NCBI GenBank assembly: GCA_050260375.1
Contig: JBLNCA010000032.1
Location: forward strand, 1 to 41,259
Source of the DNA: DTFZ01 sp050260375
GTDB lineage: Bacteria; Bacillota; Clostridia; Christensenellales; SZUA-584
DNA length: 41,259 bases
Direction of reading: 5' to 3'
Below the pieces are notes generated by a model. The model saw only the letters and a program-made list of their open reading frames with translations. It was not told where the DNA came from and made no database searches. Position numbers and translations under genes: made by a program. How positions within the stretch are numbered: the stretch's first letter is position 1; each line of letters opens with the position of its first letter. Positions 33,754-41,256 of this stretch are shown one piece after another.

Positions 33754-34305
33754 ATGTACCAGGATCCCGGCTACTGCAACTATACGCTGAGTAACCAACG
33801 CTCGGGTTCTTCCGAAGCGCTGTTATATACGCAAGACCCTTATGATATATATTCGAACCTGCCCGAGGCATTAAGGCTCATAGAGAACGCGGCGGCGCAG
33901 GAGGCGGAAGACAGGCTGTTTTACCATAACCTCATAAAAGCGGCTTCATGCGCGCAGGATAAGCAGATAATAGCGGGAATAAGGGACGACGAGATGAAAC
34001 ATTACCGCATGTTCGAACAGATTTATTACGAAATAACCGGAGCCGCTCTTAATACGAACGCTTTTGCAAACTCCGAGGCTTTATGGAGCTGCGGATACGG
34101 CGAGTTTGAAAATCCCATGTCTTATCGCGCGGCATTGCAAAAAGCGCTGATGAGCAAGCAAGCCGCAGCGGCGAGATACCAAAAGATATTTTTCGCGATG
34201 AGGGACAGGAGGCATATAAACATGATGGCTGAGATAATAACCGACGAGCTTCGCCATCTCGGGCTTTTCAATTATCTGTATGCGAAAAACGGCTGCGCCG
34301 AATAA
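33754..34305 (+). CDS. Ferritin-like/rubrerythrin-related protein
   Basis: A 183-residue helical protein. A short Tyr/Gly-rich lead (1-40) precedes a four-helix bundle with the ferritin-like motifs: Glu-rich AAAQEAEDRLFYHNLIKA, then DDEMKHYRMFEQIYYEITG and TDELRHLGLFNYLY. The third helix (SKQAAAARYQK) lacks the Glu usual in rubrerythrins, so the di-iron site may be altered. There is no rubredoxin domain. GAAAGGGGG precedes ATG 33754. Possible roles are oxidative stress defence or a spore-coat-type function. Confidence 0.8.
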   Translation: MYQDPGYCNYTLSNQRSGSSEALLYTQDPYDIYSNLPEALRLIENAAAQEAEDRLFYHNLIKAASCAQDKQIIAGIRDDEMKHYRMFEQIYYEITGAALNTNAFANSEALWSCGYGEFENPMSYRAALQKALMSKQAAAARYQKIFFAMRDRRHINMMAEIITDELRHLGLFNYLYAKNGCAE

Positions 34306-34317
34306 GAAAGGGTTTTC

Positions 34318-34342
34318 CACCGCACTTTAAGCGGTGTTTTTG
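34318..34342 (+). terminator. Rho-independent terminator after the ferritin-like gene
   Basis: CACCGC (34318-34323) pairs with GCGGTG (34331-34336), followed by TTTTT. Confidence 0.8.
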
Positions 34343-34449
34343 GCTGATTTCGTTTATTCAACCGTCATATTTCGTCCAAAACATTTACATATATGCGCAT
34401 ATACTGTAAAATGCTTTTTAGACCATTATAAGGACGATGACACGCGGTC

Positions 34450-35550
34450 ATGACTAAAGACCCTGCAGTAAAAAATAAAAACGAAAATGTAGCGTTTCAC
34501 GATTATCTTCTGTTAACGTCGCTCAATCTTATTAAGGGCATTGCATTACTGATAGGGTTTTTGCATATTTTTCTGATAATACCCGACTTCATAAACCTTA
34601 CGGATACTGTCGCGCGCGTACTCATGCTTGTGCTGAGAATCGCATTCGCGCTGGCGGCGGGCCTGTTGTTTATATACGCTAACAGGATAAGGACTTTCAG
34701 AAAACTGGCCATGGTGCTCACTATTTATGAGATTGCCGCGGTTTTTATATTTTTCTTTGTGCTGGCGCTGTATCCGGACCCGGATTTTATCATACAGCTG
34801 CTCGGCGTGTTCATAATAATAATCGCCGTTTTCCTTATACCTAACATCTGGAGCTATATGCTTTCGCTCTCTATAGTGATAGCGGCAGGTTTCCTTATAT
34901 ATTCATATATTCGGCTGGGCGTGGGTTCAGCACGGCTCAGCGCCTCTCTTTTCGTTGCAGCGAGCACATATCTCGCGATAGAGATAGCGCTGTGCGCAAT
35001 ATTTGCGTATTACTTTAACAAGTATAAGCGCGGGGAGTTCGCCGCGCGCGCCGAGCTGCAGAGGATATACGACACCGACCCGCTTACGAAAATCGGCAAC
35101 AGGGTGAAGCTGGAGAACGAAGCGCAAAAATGGATAGCGTATTGCACAAGGCACGGCCTTGAGATTTCGCTGATGCTCATCGACGTTGACAACTTAAAGC
35201 TGATTAACGACGAATACGGCCACCTGCTGGGCGATACCGTGCTGTACGAGATAGCCGATATAATGCGCGCCCAGCTAAGGCAGAGTGACGTTTGCATAAG
35301 GTGGGGCGGCGACGAATTCATATTGCTGCTGCCCCATACGGGTATAGAAGAGGCAAAAACGCTGGCCGAGAGAATAAGAAGCTCTATACAAAAGCATAAA
35401 TTCAGCAATGGCGTAGCCGTGTCGTGCAGCTTCGGCATAGCGAGCATGAGAGAAAACATGAGCCTTGCCGAGCTTATACACCGCGCCGACCGTTCTATGT
35501 ATCAGGCAAAGAAGAAAGGCAAGGACAACATAATAGCCGTCGAAGAATGA
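34450..35550 (+). CDS. Membrane diguanylate cyclase (GGDEF)
   Basis: A 366-residue protein with six predicted membrane helices (about residues 18-190) and a cytosolic GGDEF domain (200-366). Active-site WGGDEF is intact at 286-290, and an inhibitory-site RxxD (RQSD, 277-280) stands five residues before it, as in feedback-controlled cyclases. DxLTxxGNR is present as DPLTKIGNR. It should make cyclic di-GMP from GTP. The membrane part has no known sensory family that I recognise. A weak AAGGA lies unusually far (about 15 bases) from ATG 34450. Confidence 0.92.
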   Translation: MTKDPAVKNKNENVAFHDYLLLTSLNLIKGIALLIGFLHIFLIIPDFINLTDTVARVLMLVLRIAFALAAGLLFIYANRIRTFRKLAMVLTIYEIAAVFIFFFVLALYPDPDFIIQLLGVFIIIIAVFLIPNIWSYMLSLSIVIAAGFLIYSYIRLGVGSARLSASLFVAASTYLAIEIALCAIFAYYFNKYKRGEFAARAELQRIYDTDPLTKIGNRVKLENEAQKWIAYCTRHGLEISLMLIDVDNLKLINDEYGHLLGDTVLYEIADIMRAQLRQSDVCIRWGGDEFILLLPHTGIEEAKTLAERIRSSIQKHKFSNGVAVSCSFGIASMRENMSLAELIHRADRSMYQAKKKGKDNIIAVEE

Positions 35551-35556
35551 AATATA

Positions 35557-35591
35557 CACACCCCGGCAAGCCTTACGTCTAGCTGGGGGCC
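35557..35591 (-). repeat. GC-rich palindromic repeat, copy E
   Basis: CACACCCCGGCAAG, then a CCTTACGTC centre and AGCTGGGGGCC: the reversed form of the family, seven bases after the diguanylate cyclase stop. One arm is less perfect than in other copies. Confidence 0.7.
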
Positions 35592-35751
35592 ACGTCATAA
35601 TAAACCTTAGCTATTTTCTCCTATCACAATTGTATCATCACATACATATAAATATAATGTAACAGCCAGTTGAGCTTTATTTTAGGCATCCCAGTTGTAT
35701 CCTTTGCGGATACTTTATGGGCTGAATTCTCTCTCAAGGGAGGTATAAAAC

Positions 35752-35865
35752 ATGTGTTGCGGATTTGACGGCTGGTTTGGAAGAGGCTGCTGCGGAAGAT
35801 GGTTTGGAAGAGGCTGCTGTTTCCATCCGTTCAGGGGAGGCTGCTGCAGGGGCTTCTGGTGGTAA
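35752..35865 (+). CDS. 37-residue Cys/Gly/Trp-rich peptide with four CC pairs
   Basis: ATG 35752 stands eight bases after AAGGGAGGT, an excellent ribosome binding site. The 37 residues begin MCCGFDGWFGRGCCGRW and end RGGCCRGFWW. Eight cysteines form four CC pairs at regular intervals (2-3, 13-14, 22-23 and 31-32), interspersed with the repeat WFGRGCC (8-14, repeated at 17-23). There is no hydrophobic signal helix. A terminator follows 34 bases later. I recognise no family; possible roles are metal binding, a spore or surface structural peptide, or a precursor of a modified peptide. Codon content and signals argue for a real gene. Confidence 0.7.
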   Translation: MCCGFDGWFGRGCCGRWFGRGCCFHPFRGGCCRGFWW

Positions 35866-35899
35866 CAAAAGGCTTACGGGCGGCTTTTTAATCTGTTTC

Positions 35900-35926
35900 C
35901 GGGTAAAGGCGTTCTTTACCCGTTTT
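35900..35926 (+). terminator. Rho-independent terminator of the small Cys-rich peptide
   Basis: CGGGTAAAG (35900-35908) pairs perfectly with CTTTACCCG (35914-35922), then TTTT. Confidence 0.85.
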
Positions 35927-35937
35927 ATAAGGAAGTT

Positions 35938-36002
35938 CCCGTCAAGCCGTGACTTGACGGGGCAATACAAAGGGGTCCCGGGCAAGCCGTGACTTGACGG
36001 GG
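35938..36002 (+). repeat. GC-rich palindromic repeat, copies F and G
   Basis: CCCGTCAAGCCGTGACTTGACGGGG (35938-35962) lacks the GGGGT lead, while copy G (35972-36002) starts GGGGTCCCGGGCAAGCC and ends GACTTGACGGGG. Both share the centre CAAGCCGTGACTTG. Confidence 0.75.
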
Positions 36003-36036
36003 CGATAATACCGAAAAACTTAAGATAAACGGAACC

Positions 36037-36070
36037 GAACGCCCCGCAGTATGCGGGGCGTTCAGGTTTT
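36037..36070 (+). terminator. GC-rich hairpin, likely terminator
   Basis: GAACGCCCCGCA (36037-36048) pairs perfectly with TGCGGGGCGTTC (36052-36063), then AGGTTTT. A diverged copy of the same module follows at 36188-36214. Confidence 0.7.
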
Positions 36071-36085
36071 CGATAATTCCTTTTA

Positions 36086-36163
36086 TCATTCAGAAGGAGC
36101 GTAGCGACTGACGAATCTTAAGAACAAAGTTTTAAGATTCTCACTTACGTTCGGAATGACATA
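36086..36163. repeat. Inverted repeat of the GGAATGACA type, compact form
   Basis: ATCATTCAGAAGGAGCG through GAATCTTAAG is mirrored by TTTTAAGATTC through TTCGGAATGACAT, with a short centre. It is related to the longer, split element at 10613-10725. Confidence 0.7.
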
Positions 36164-36187
36164 TGGGGGGTTATTTGAAAGTCTGGG

Positions 36188-36214
36188 CGCTCCGCTGTAT
36201 GCGGGGCGTTTTTT
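36188..36214 (+). terminator. Second GC-rich hairpin with T tract
   Basis: CGCTCCGC (36188-36195) pairs with GCGGGGCG (36201-36208), with one G-U pair, followed by six T. Confidence 0.7.
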
Positions 36215-36323
36215 ATACCGGGGTAAAAACATAATGGCGGCAAAATGCCCAGGTATTTGTAGAATGGGCTGCGGATATAATGTATAATGTCTAATGTCTT
36301 TAAACAATCATTCGGAGGAAGCA

Positions 36324-36980
36324 ATGAAAAAAGTAATAATCTGCGCCGTATTGGCGGCTCTTTTACTTGTCGGGTGCGCGCCCGCAAAAAACGATAATCA
36401 GGGCAATGCTGAAACCTCTCAACCGCCCAAAGCAAGCGTCGAAAGCAAGCTGACTGAGCAGCCGGCAGGCGACTCAACCGCCGCGGCTGAGCATCCAATA
36501 GACACAGCGAGCGCCGCGGCTGAGCGGCCCGAAATAGAGATGACTGTTACAAGCAGCGGCATTACGGACGGCGTAATAGACCAAAAGTATGGGCACTCGG
36601 AGTTGTCGCTGCCGCTCAGCATAGAGGGCGCGCCCGAAGATACGGCGTGTTTTGCGATATACATGGACGACCCCGACGCGGTGCCCGTCTGCGGCTACAG
36701 GTTCGTGCATTGGATGGCGGTAAATATAAGCGCAAGCGATATACCGGAAGATTTCAGCAGACAGGCGGGCGAGACCACCGTGCAGGGTAAAAATGATTTC
36801 GGCAAAACGGGATACGGCGGCCCTGCTCCGCCCGATAAGGACCATACATATGAGATAACGGTGTTTGCGCTTGACGCCGAGCTTTCGCTTTCAGAGGGGT
36901 TTACCAAGGAGGAATTTACCGCTGCGGTTAGCGGCCATACGCTGAGCACCGTAACTCTTAAAGGGCTATATAAAAAATAG
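36324..36980 (+). CDS. YbhB/YbcL (PEBP) family lipoprotein
   Basis: A 218-residue lipoprotein (signal with VGC, Cys18), followed by a Ser/Thr/Ala-rich linker (20-70) and a PEBP domain (about 72-218). The ligand-binding motifs DPDAVPVCGYRFVHWMAVNI and GYGGPAPPDKDHTYEITVFAL are well preserved. Bacterial relatives are mostly cytosolic or periplasmic proteins of unclear role; a membrane-anchored version with a long linker is typical of Clostridia. GGAGGAAG lies close upstream of ATG 36324; an in-frame start at 36294 would spoil the signal peptide. Confidence 0.9.
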   Translation: MKKVIICAVLAALLLVGCAPAKNDNQGNAETSQPPKASVESKLTEQPAGDSTAAAEHPIDTASAAAERPEIEMTVTSSGITDGVIDQKYGHSELSLPLSIEGAPEDTACFAIYMDDPDAVPVCGYRFVHWMAVNISASDIPEDFSRQAGETTVQGKNDFGKTGYGGPAPPDKDHTYEITVFALDAELSLSEGFTKEEFTAAVSGHTLSTVTLKGLYKK

Positions 36981-37081
36981 ACGCATAACATGCGCGCGAA
37001 GTTTTTCAAGTCTTTTACGTCCGGAAGGGGAACTTTTCATATTCATACGCGTCTAACGTTATAGGGGTTGGAGGCGGTGGT

Positions 37082-37535
37082 ATGAAAAGAATACTTATCA
37101 GCTTGCTTTGCCTGGCTGTACTGGCGGGTATGTATGCGTGTGTAAATTCGGGCGGCCTTTTGTCGGACCAGCCCGATGAGGCTTCGGACCAAGGAACGGA
37201 AACCGGAGCGATTGCGTTTCAAAAAGCCGCATTGGAGGATTTGAGCGGCGATATAAGAAACAGCGTGCGGCCTGACAGAGCGGAGCAAGGTTACGACATA
37301 CTTCAGTCGGACAATGGCTTTTACCTCGTGGTGTACGCGGGTGAGCGCCCAACGGGGCGGGTATGCTGTCAATATAACCGCGATAACGTCCGAAGGAGGA
37401 GAAACGCGGGTCACCGTAAGGGAGACGGTTCCTGCGCAGGGCGAGATGGTTACGCAAGCGCTCACATATCCTTTTGATATTGTAAAGCTGGAAAAAGACA
37501 TAAGAGGAAGCGTTAAGCTCGAATTTATAAAATAA
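37082..37535 (+). pseudogene. PrcB-like lipoprotein gene, frameshifted
   Basis: The first frame starts at ATG 37082 behind GGAGGCGG with a lipoprotein-like signal (MKRILISLLCLAVLAG, Cys20), and runs to GFYLVVYAGERPTG. It should continue GYAVNITAITSEGGETRV and on to YPFDIVKLEKDI, but this lies one base out of register (frame of 37359-37535). The joined protein, about 150 residues, matches the C-terminal domain of protease complex subunit PrcB: GERPTGGY and TYPF are its landmarks. One extra base in the GGGG run at 37354-37357 (or the C at 37358) breaks the frame. Without the shift only a scrambled tail to 37477 is made. It may be a true mutation, phase variation or a sequencing error. Confidence 0.8.
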
Positions 37536-37544
37536 CGCATAACA

Positions 37545-37568
37545 AAAGAGCCAATGCAGGCTCTTTTT
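37545..37568 (+). terminator. Rho-independent terminator of the PrcB-like gene
   Basis: AAAGAGCC (37545-37552) pairs with GGCTCTTT (37559-37566) and continues in T. Confidence 0.85.
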
Positions 37569-37572
37569 AATG

Positions 37573-37650
37573 CGGGGTCCCCGGCAAGACGTGAGGCTTG
37601 CTGGGGTGTGAAAACGGGGCCCCCAACAAGTTGTGAAACTTGTTGGGTAG
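37573..37650 (+). repeat. GC-rich palindromic repeat, copies H and I
   Basis: Copy H (37573-37610) reads CGGGGTCCCCGGCAAGACG and then TGAGGCTTGCTGGGGTGTG; copy I (37615-37650) reads CGGGGCCCCCAACAAG and CTTGTTGGGTAGT. H is one of the best copies, with GCAAG against CTTGC. Confidence 0.85.
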
Positions 37651-37842
37651 TAATCCGGAGTAACGACTGTAAAAACAGGGGCGCATATACGTTTATGATT
37701 CGTATCGGGGCAAGCGGAAAATACCATGGATTTTTGAGGCGATAATTGAATAATCCGCGCGTTTATGATATTCTTTACGCTGGCTGGCTTTTTAAGGCAT
37801 CTTCAGTAAAGTTTTGACTCCAGTCGGTTTTTATTTGAATAA

Positions 37843-37923
37843 CGGGGTCCCCAGCAAGACGTGAGGCTTGCCGGGGTGTGAATAACGGGGTCCCCAGCAA
37901 GACGTGAGGCTTACTGGGGTGTG
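37843..37923 (+). repeat. GC-rich palindromic repeat, copies J and K
   Basis: Two nearly identical units (37843-37880 and 37886-37923) share CGGGGTCCCCAGCAAGACG and differ only in the second arm (GCTTGCCGGGG against GCTTACTGGGG). Compensating changes between copies and the tandem pairing suggest recent spread of the element. Confidence 0.85.
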
Positions 37924-38064
37924 CAAACGCCTTTTAGGCAGTATTTATCGTACAAAACTGTATTTTAAACTGTTTTGGGTTGTTTCGGGCGTTAATTTTG
38001 TGGGTATAAAAAATAGAACGGCATTGTATATAATAATGCGCAAGTCTAATGGAGTTATATATAG

Positions 38065-40104
38065 ATGGACTTAAAGCTTGTCATTAACATCATATATAAT
38101 ACCGCGCTGCTGCTGGCGCTCAGCTTGTCATACGCCATTTTCGAGCCCAGATCAATAAAGATGACGAAAAAATCCAGCCTTTTAATGGGCTTTATACTCG
38201 GACTTTTAGGTATAGCGATAATGATTAACCCGCATGTGCTTGCCACGGGCATCGTTTTTGATGTAAGGTCAGTGCTTATAGGCGTTACGGCCATGTTTAT
38301 GGGGCCTGTGCCAGTATCCGTCGCCGCCGCTGTGACGATAGCATTCAGAGTGTTTTCCGGAGGAAGCGGAGCCGTGCCGGGCATAATAGTTATAATCATA
38401 TCTGCTGTTATAGGGCTGCTGTGGCATCGTTTCCGGTTTGAAAAAGCCGTCGCCGAAAAGTCTAAAAGATTTATCGAATTATATATCGTAGGCGTCATAA
38501 TTCATCTATTCATGCTTGCTGCGATGATGGTGCTTCCATGGCAGGACGCGGTAATGGTGCTTCGCAGCATATCGCTGCCCGTGATGCTTGTCTACCCCGT
38601 CGCTACGGCTGTGCTTGGCATGCTGTTATTCAAGCAGATTGACCGCGTCAATATACGGCTGCAGCTTGAGGAGAGAGAAGAAAGGCTCAAAGTAACGCTG
38701 CTTTCGGTAGGCGACGGCGTTATTTCGACGGATAAAGACGGCGTTATAACGCTGATAAACAAGACGGCGCAGGATATAGCGGGCTGCTCTAATAACGTGG
38801 TGGGCGAACCTATAAGCGCCGTACTGAAGCTTGAACACGAAGAGACGGGCGAGCCTGTGAGCGATCCGGTGGCAAAAGTTATTGAGACCGGGCATACGGT
38901 AGGCATAGCGAACCATACGGTGCTGGTTTGCCGCGACGGCACAAAGAAGGTCATAGAAGACAGCGCCGCGCCCATAAAGGACGACCAGGGGAATTTAATT
39001 GGAGTGGTTTTCGTCTTCCGGGATGTGACCGAGGAGCGCAAAAAGCAGGAACAGATAAAGTATTTAAGCTATCACGACAGCCTAACGGGGCTTTATAACC
39101 GCGGCTTTTTCGATGAGGAGCTAAAGAGGCTCGATACCCACAGAAATCTGCCTATCTCAATAATAATAGGCGACGTGAACGGCTTAAAGCTTACAAACGA
39201 CGCGTTCGGCCACGACGTAGGCGACGAGCTGCTGCGCGAAATGGCGCGGGCAATAAAAAAGGCGTGCCGCAAGGAAGACATAATTGCGCGGTGGGGCGGC
39301 GACGAATTCATAATACTGCTGCCCAGGACTAACGAGAAATCGGCAGAGAGGGTCTGCGAGAGGATAAAGTCTAACTGCGCAAAGGTAAAGATGGCGGACG
39401 TGAACTTTTCTATATCGCTGGGGCATGAAACAAAGGCAAGCCCCGAGCAGCAAATAGAAGAAGTGTTAAAGAGCGCGGAACAGTATATGTACCGCAAAAA
39501 ATATTTGGAAAGCTCAAGCCTGCGCGGAAAGACGATAAACACCATACTTACTGCGCTGCACGAGAAGAACCCGAGGGAACAGCAGCACTCCGTTAAAGTG
39601 AGCGAATACTGCGTAAAAATAGCAAAGGCCATGGGCATGACTACGCGGGAGATAAACCAGATGGAGCTCATAGGCATGATGCACGACATAGGCAAGATAG
39701 CTATAAGCGACAGGGTGCTCAACAAGAAGGGCACGCTGACAGCGAAAGAATGGAGCGAATTAAAACGGCATCCCGAAATAGGATACAGGATATTAAGCTC
39801 GTCCACCGATATGGCGTATATAGCCGAATACGTGCTTAAGCACCATGAGCGTATCGACGGCAAAGGCTATCCCAACGGAATAAGCGGGGATAAAATTCCG
39901 CTCGAATCAAGGATTGTCGCCGTGGCCGATGCGTACGCCGCTATGACTAATGAACGCGCGTATAAGGAGGGCATGCCCGAAACGGGAGCCATTGAAGAAC
40001 TCCGCGCCAAATCGGGCACGCAGTTTGACGCTGAAGTTGTAGAAATATTCATTAAAAAAGTGCTTAAACCGGATTACGCGGCCGAACCGGCCAACGCTAA
40101 GTAA
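38065..40104 (+). CDS. Membrane PAS-GGDEF-HD-GYP protein
   Basis: A 679-residue protein. The N-terminal 200 residues contain about six membrane helices of the 5TM receptor (LytS-like) type, with FDVRSVLIGVTAMFMGPVPV. A PAS domain (about 205-330) follows, then GGDEF (335-490) with WGGDEF at 411-415 and an inhibitory RxxD (RKED, 402-405), and an HD-GYP domain (500-670) with His540-Asp541 and HHERIDGKGYP (593-603). Both halves look active by motif, so it may both make and break cyclic di-GMP. GGAG lies upstream of ATG 38065. It pairs functionally with the diguanylate cyclase at 34450. Confidence 0.93.
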   Translation: MDLKLVINIIYNTALLLALSLSYAIFEPRSIKMTKKSSLLMGFILGLLGIAIMINPHVLATGIVFDVRSVLIGVTAMFMGPVPVSVAAAVTIAFRVFSGGSGAVPGIIVIIISAVIGLLWHRFRFEKAVAEKSKRFIELYIVGVIIHLFMLAAMMVLPWQDAVMVLRSISLPVMLVYPVATAVLGMLLFKQIDRVNIRLQLEEREERLKVTLLSVGDGVISTDKDGVITLINKTAQDIAGCSNNVVGEPISAVLKLEHEETGEPVSDPVAKVIETGHTVGIANHTVLVCRDGTKKVIEDSAAPIKDDQGNLIGVVFVFRDVTEERKKQEQIKYLSYHDSLTGLYNRGFFDEELKRLDTHRNLPISIIIGDVNGLKLTNDAFGHDVGDELLREMARAIKKACRKEDIIARWGGDEFIILLPRTNEKSAERVCERIKSNCAKVKMADVNFSISLGHETKASPEQQIEEVLKSAEQYMYRKKYLESSSLRGKTINTILTALHEKNPREQQHSVKVSEYCVKIAKAMGMTTREINQMELIGMMHDIGKIAISDRVLNKKGTLTAKEWSELKRHPEIGYRILSSSTDMAYIAEYVLKHHERIDGKGYPNGISGDKIPLESRIVAVADAYAAMTNERAYKEGMPETGAIEELRAKSGTQFDAEVVEIFIKKVLKPDYAAEPANAK

Positions 40105-40132
40105 CATTAAAAGAACATTCCGAAACGTATCC

Positions 40133-41014
40133 TTACGTAGTGATAAATTTCTTGGGAATATTGACGTTGCAGCAGGATTGCAGTCCCTCAAAGCCCGGAG
40201 AGGAATTCACCTCGCATATCTTGAAATGATTTTCGTCGAACAGAAGGTCTACGCCCGCTATATCGAGCCCCAATATCCTTGTGGCCTCGGTGGCCAGCCA
40301 TTCGATTTCCGGCGTTACCTCGTACCGCGTTACCTTGCCTCCGGCGGAAAAATTTGCCTTGAAGCCGGTATCCGCCGCAGTTCTTTCCATGCATCCTATT
40401 ACCCGCCCGCCTATTACGAACACCCTTAAATCCCGCCCGAAGCTTGATTTTACGAACTCCTGAAGTATCAGGTTGAATTTGGGGTTGGTAAGCTCTATAA
40501 GCTGTATAAGGTCTGTAAGCTGCGATTTCTTTTCGGCAAGGAACACGCCCTTGCCCTGAGAGCCGGAGATTGCCTTTATTACGACCGGGAAGCCTATCTG
40601 TTTTTCCACGAGCTCCGAATCAACAGGCAGTTTCATAAGCATCGTCTTGGGCACCGGCAGGTTTTTCTCGGCGAGTATCTGGTGCGTGAACAGCTTGTCT
40701 TTTACAGTCTCTATGCCGAGCGAGGAATTAATGCAGGGAACGCCCAGCTTTTCAAGGTGGCGCAGTATGGAAAGCGCGAAATACGACGTGCCGGCGCCCA
40801 TGCGGGGCAGTACGAAGTCGGGGAGAGGAACGGGGCTGCCGTCCACGAATATGCTTTTGCGATCCTCCCGCGTCACTATGATGTCGAACTGCTCGGGCTT
40901 TATAACGCGCAGCGTTATGTTCTGTTCCTTTGCGACGTCCAGAAAACACTGTATCTCGTAATTTTCGGGCTTTAAGTCCGTTTCCGTCTCACGATAGATT
41001 ATCCATCCCTGCAT
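40133..41014 (-). CDS. RimK-like ATP-grasp ligase
   Basis: This 293-residue ATP-grasp enzyme of the RimK/LysX family shows a preATP-grasp region (1-95), the ATP-binding loop GSQGKGVFL near 150 and the magnesium-binding CEVNSSPGFEG near 275. Such enzymes join glutamate or other amino acids to a carboxylate, for example on ribosomal protein S6 or cofactor tails. ATG 41014 is chosen over ATG 41020, which lies too close to GGGAGG. No carrier protein or obvious substrate gene is adjacent. Confidence 0.88.
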   Translation of the reverse strand: MQGWIIYRETETDLKPENYEIQCFLDVAKEQNITLRVIKPEQFDIIVTREDRKSIFVDGSPVPLPDFVLPRMGAGTSYFALSILRHLEKLGVPCINSSLGIETVKDKLFTHQILAEKNLPVPKTMLMKLPVDSELVEKQIGFPVVIKAISGSQGKGVFLAEKKSQLTDLIQLIELTNPKFNLILQEFVKSSFGRDLRVFVIGGRVIGCMERTAADTGFKANFSAGGKVTRYEVTPEIEWLATEATRILGLDIAGVDLLFDENHFKICEVNSSPGFEGLQSCCNVNIPKKFITT

Positions 41015-41186
41015 AATCATATCCTCCCGAAAACACCTGTATTTAGAAGAATATAACCCGGTTTATTTCAAAAAGCAACGTGTACGATAATTAAATGTAA
41101 GCATTTATTGCGCGCGTAAAAATGATAATAGCATAAACAGTGTAGGTTGTACAATGATGTGTAACAAAAAGAGGTAAAGAAAAAAG

Positions 41187-41255
41187 CAAGGATTCCAAAA
41201 ATCTGATAAAGTTGTAACTGCAAAGAAAACAACATCAGAGAGAAAGGAATCCTTG
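41187..41255 (+). promoter_or_regulatory. Inverted repeat in the leader of a gene cut by the window edge
   Basis: CAAGGATTCC (41187-41196) and its exact reverse complement GGAATCCTTG (41246-41255) flank 49 bases. The second arm covers the ribosome binding site region (AAAGGA) directly before ATG 41257. Folding would hide the site, a known way to keep transposase translation low. Confidence 0.55.
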
Positions 41256-41256
41256 T

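Larger units (their letters stand above)
35866..36323. other. Repeat-rich intergenic gap
   Basis: This 458-base gap holds a terminator for the small peptide, two palindromic repeat copies, two related GC-rich terminator hairpins and one inverted repeat of the GGAATGACA type, all listed separately. No gene seen. Confidence 0.8.
37569..38064. other. Gap dominated by palindromic repeats
   Basis: Nearly 500 bases hold four repeat copies in two pairs, with AT-rich filler between. A TATAAT at 38029-38034 may be the -10 of the downstream gene, but no convincing -35 was seen. No gene seen. Confidence 0.7.

Noticed and set aside
35765..35992. Plus-strand 75-codon frame overlapping the small Cys-rich peptide
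   Set aside because: It has no ribosome binding site and crosses the peptide's terminator and repeat copy F; the 35752 frame is better supported.
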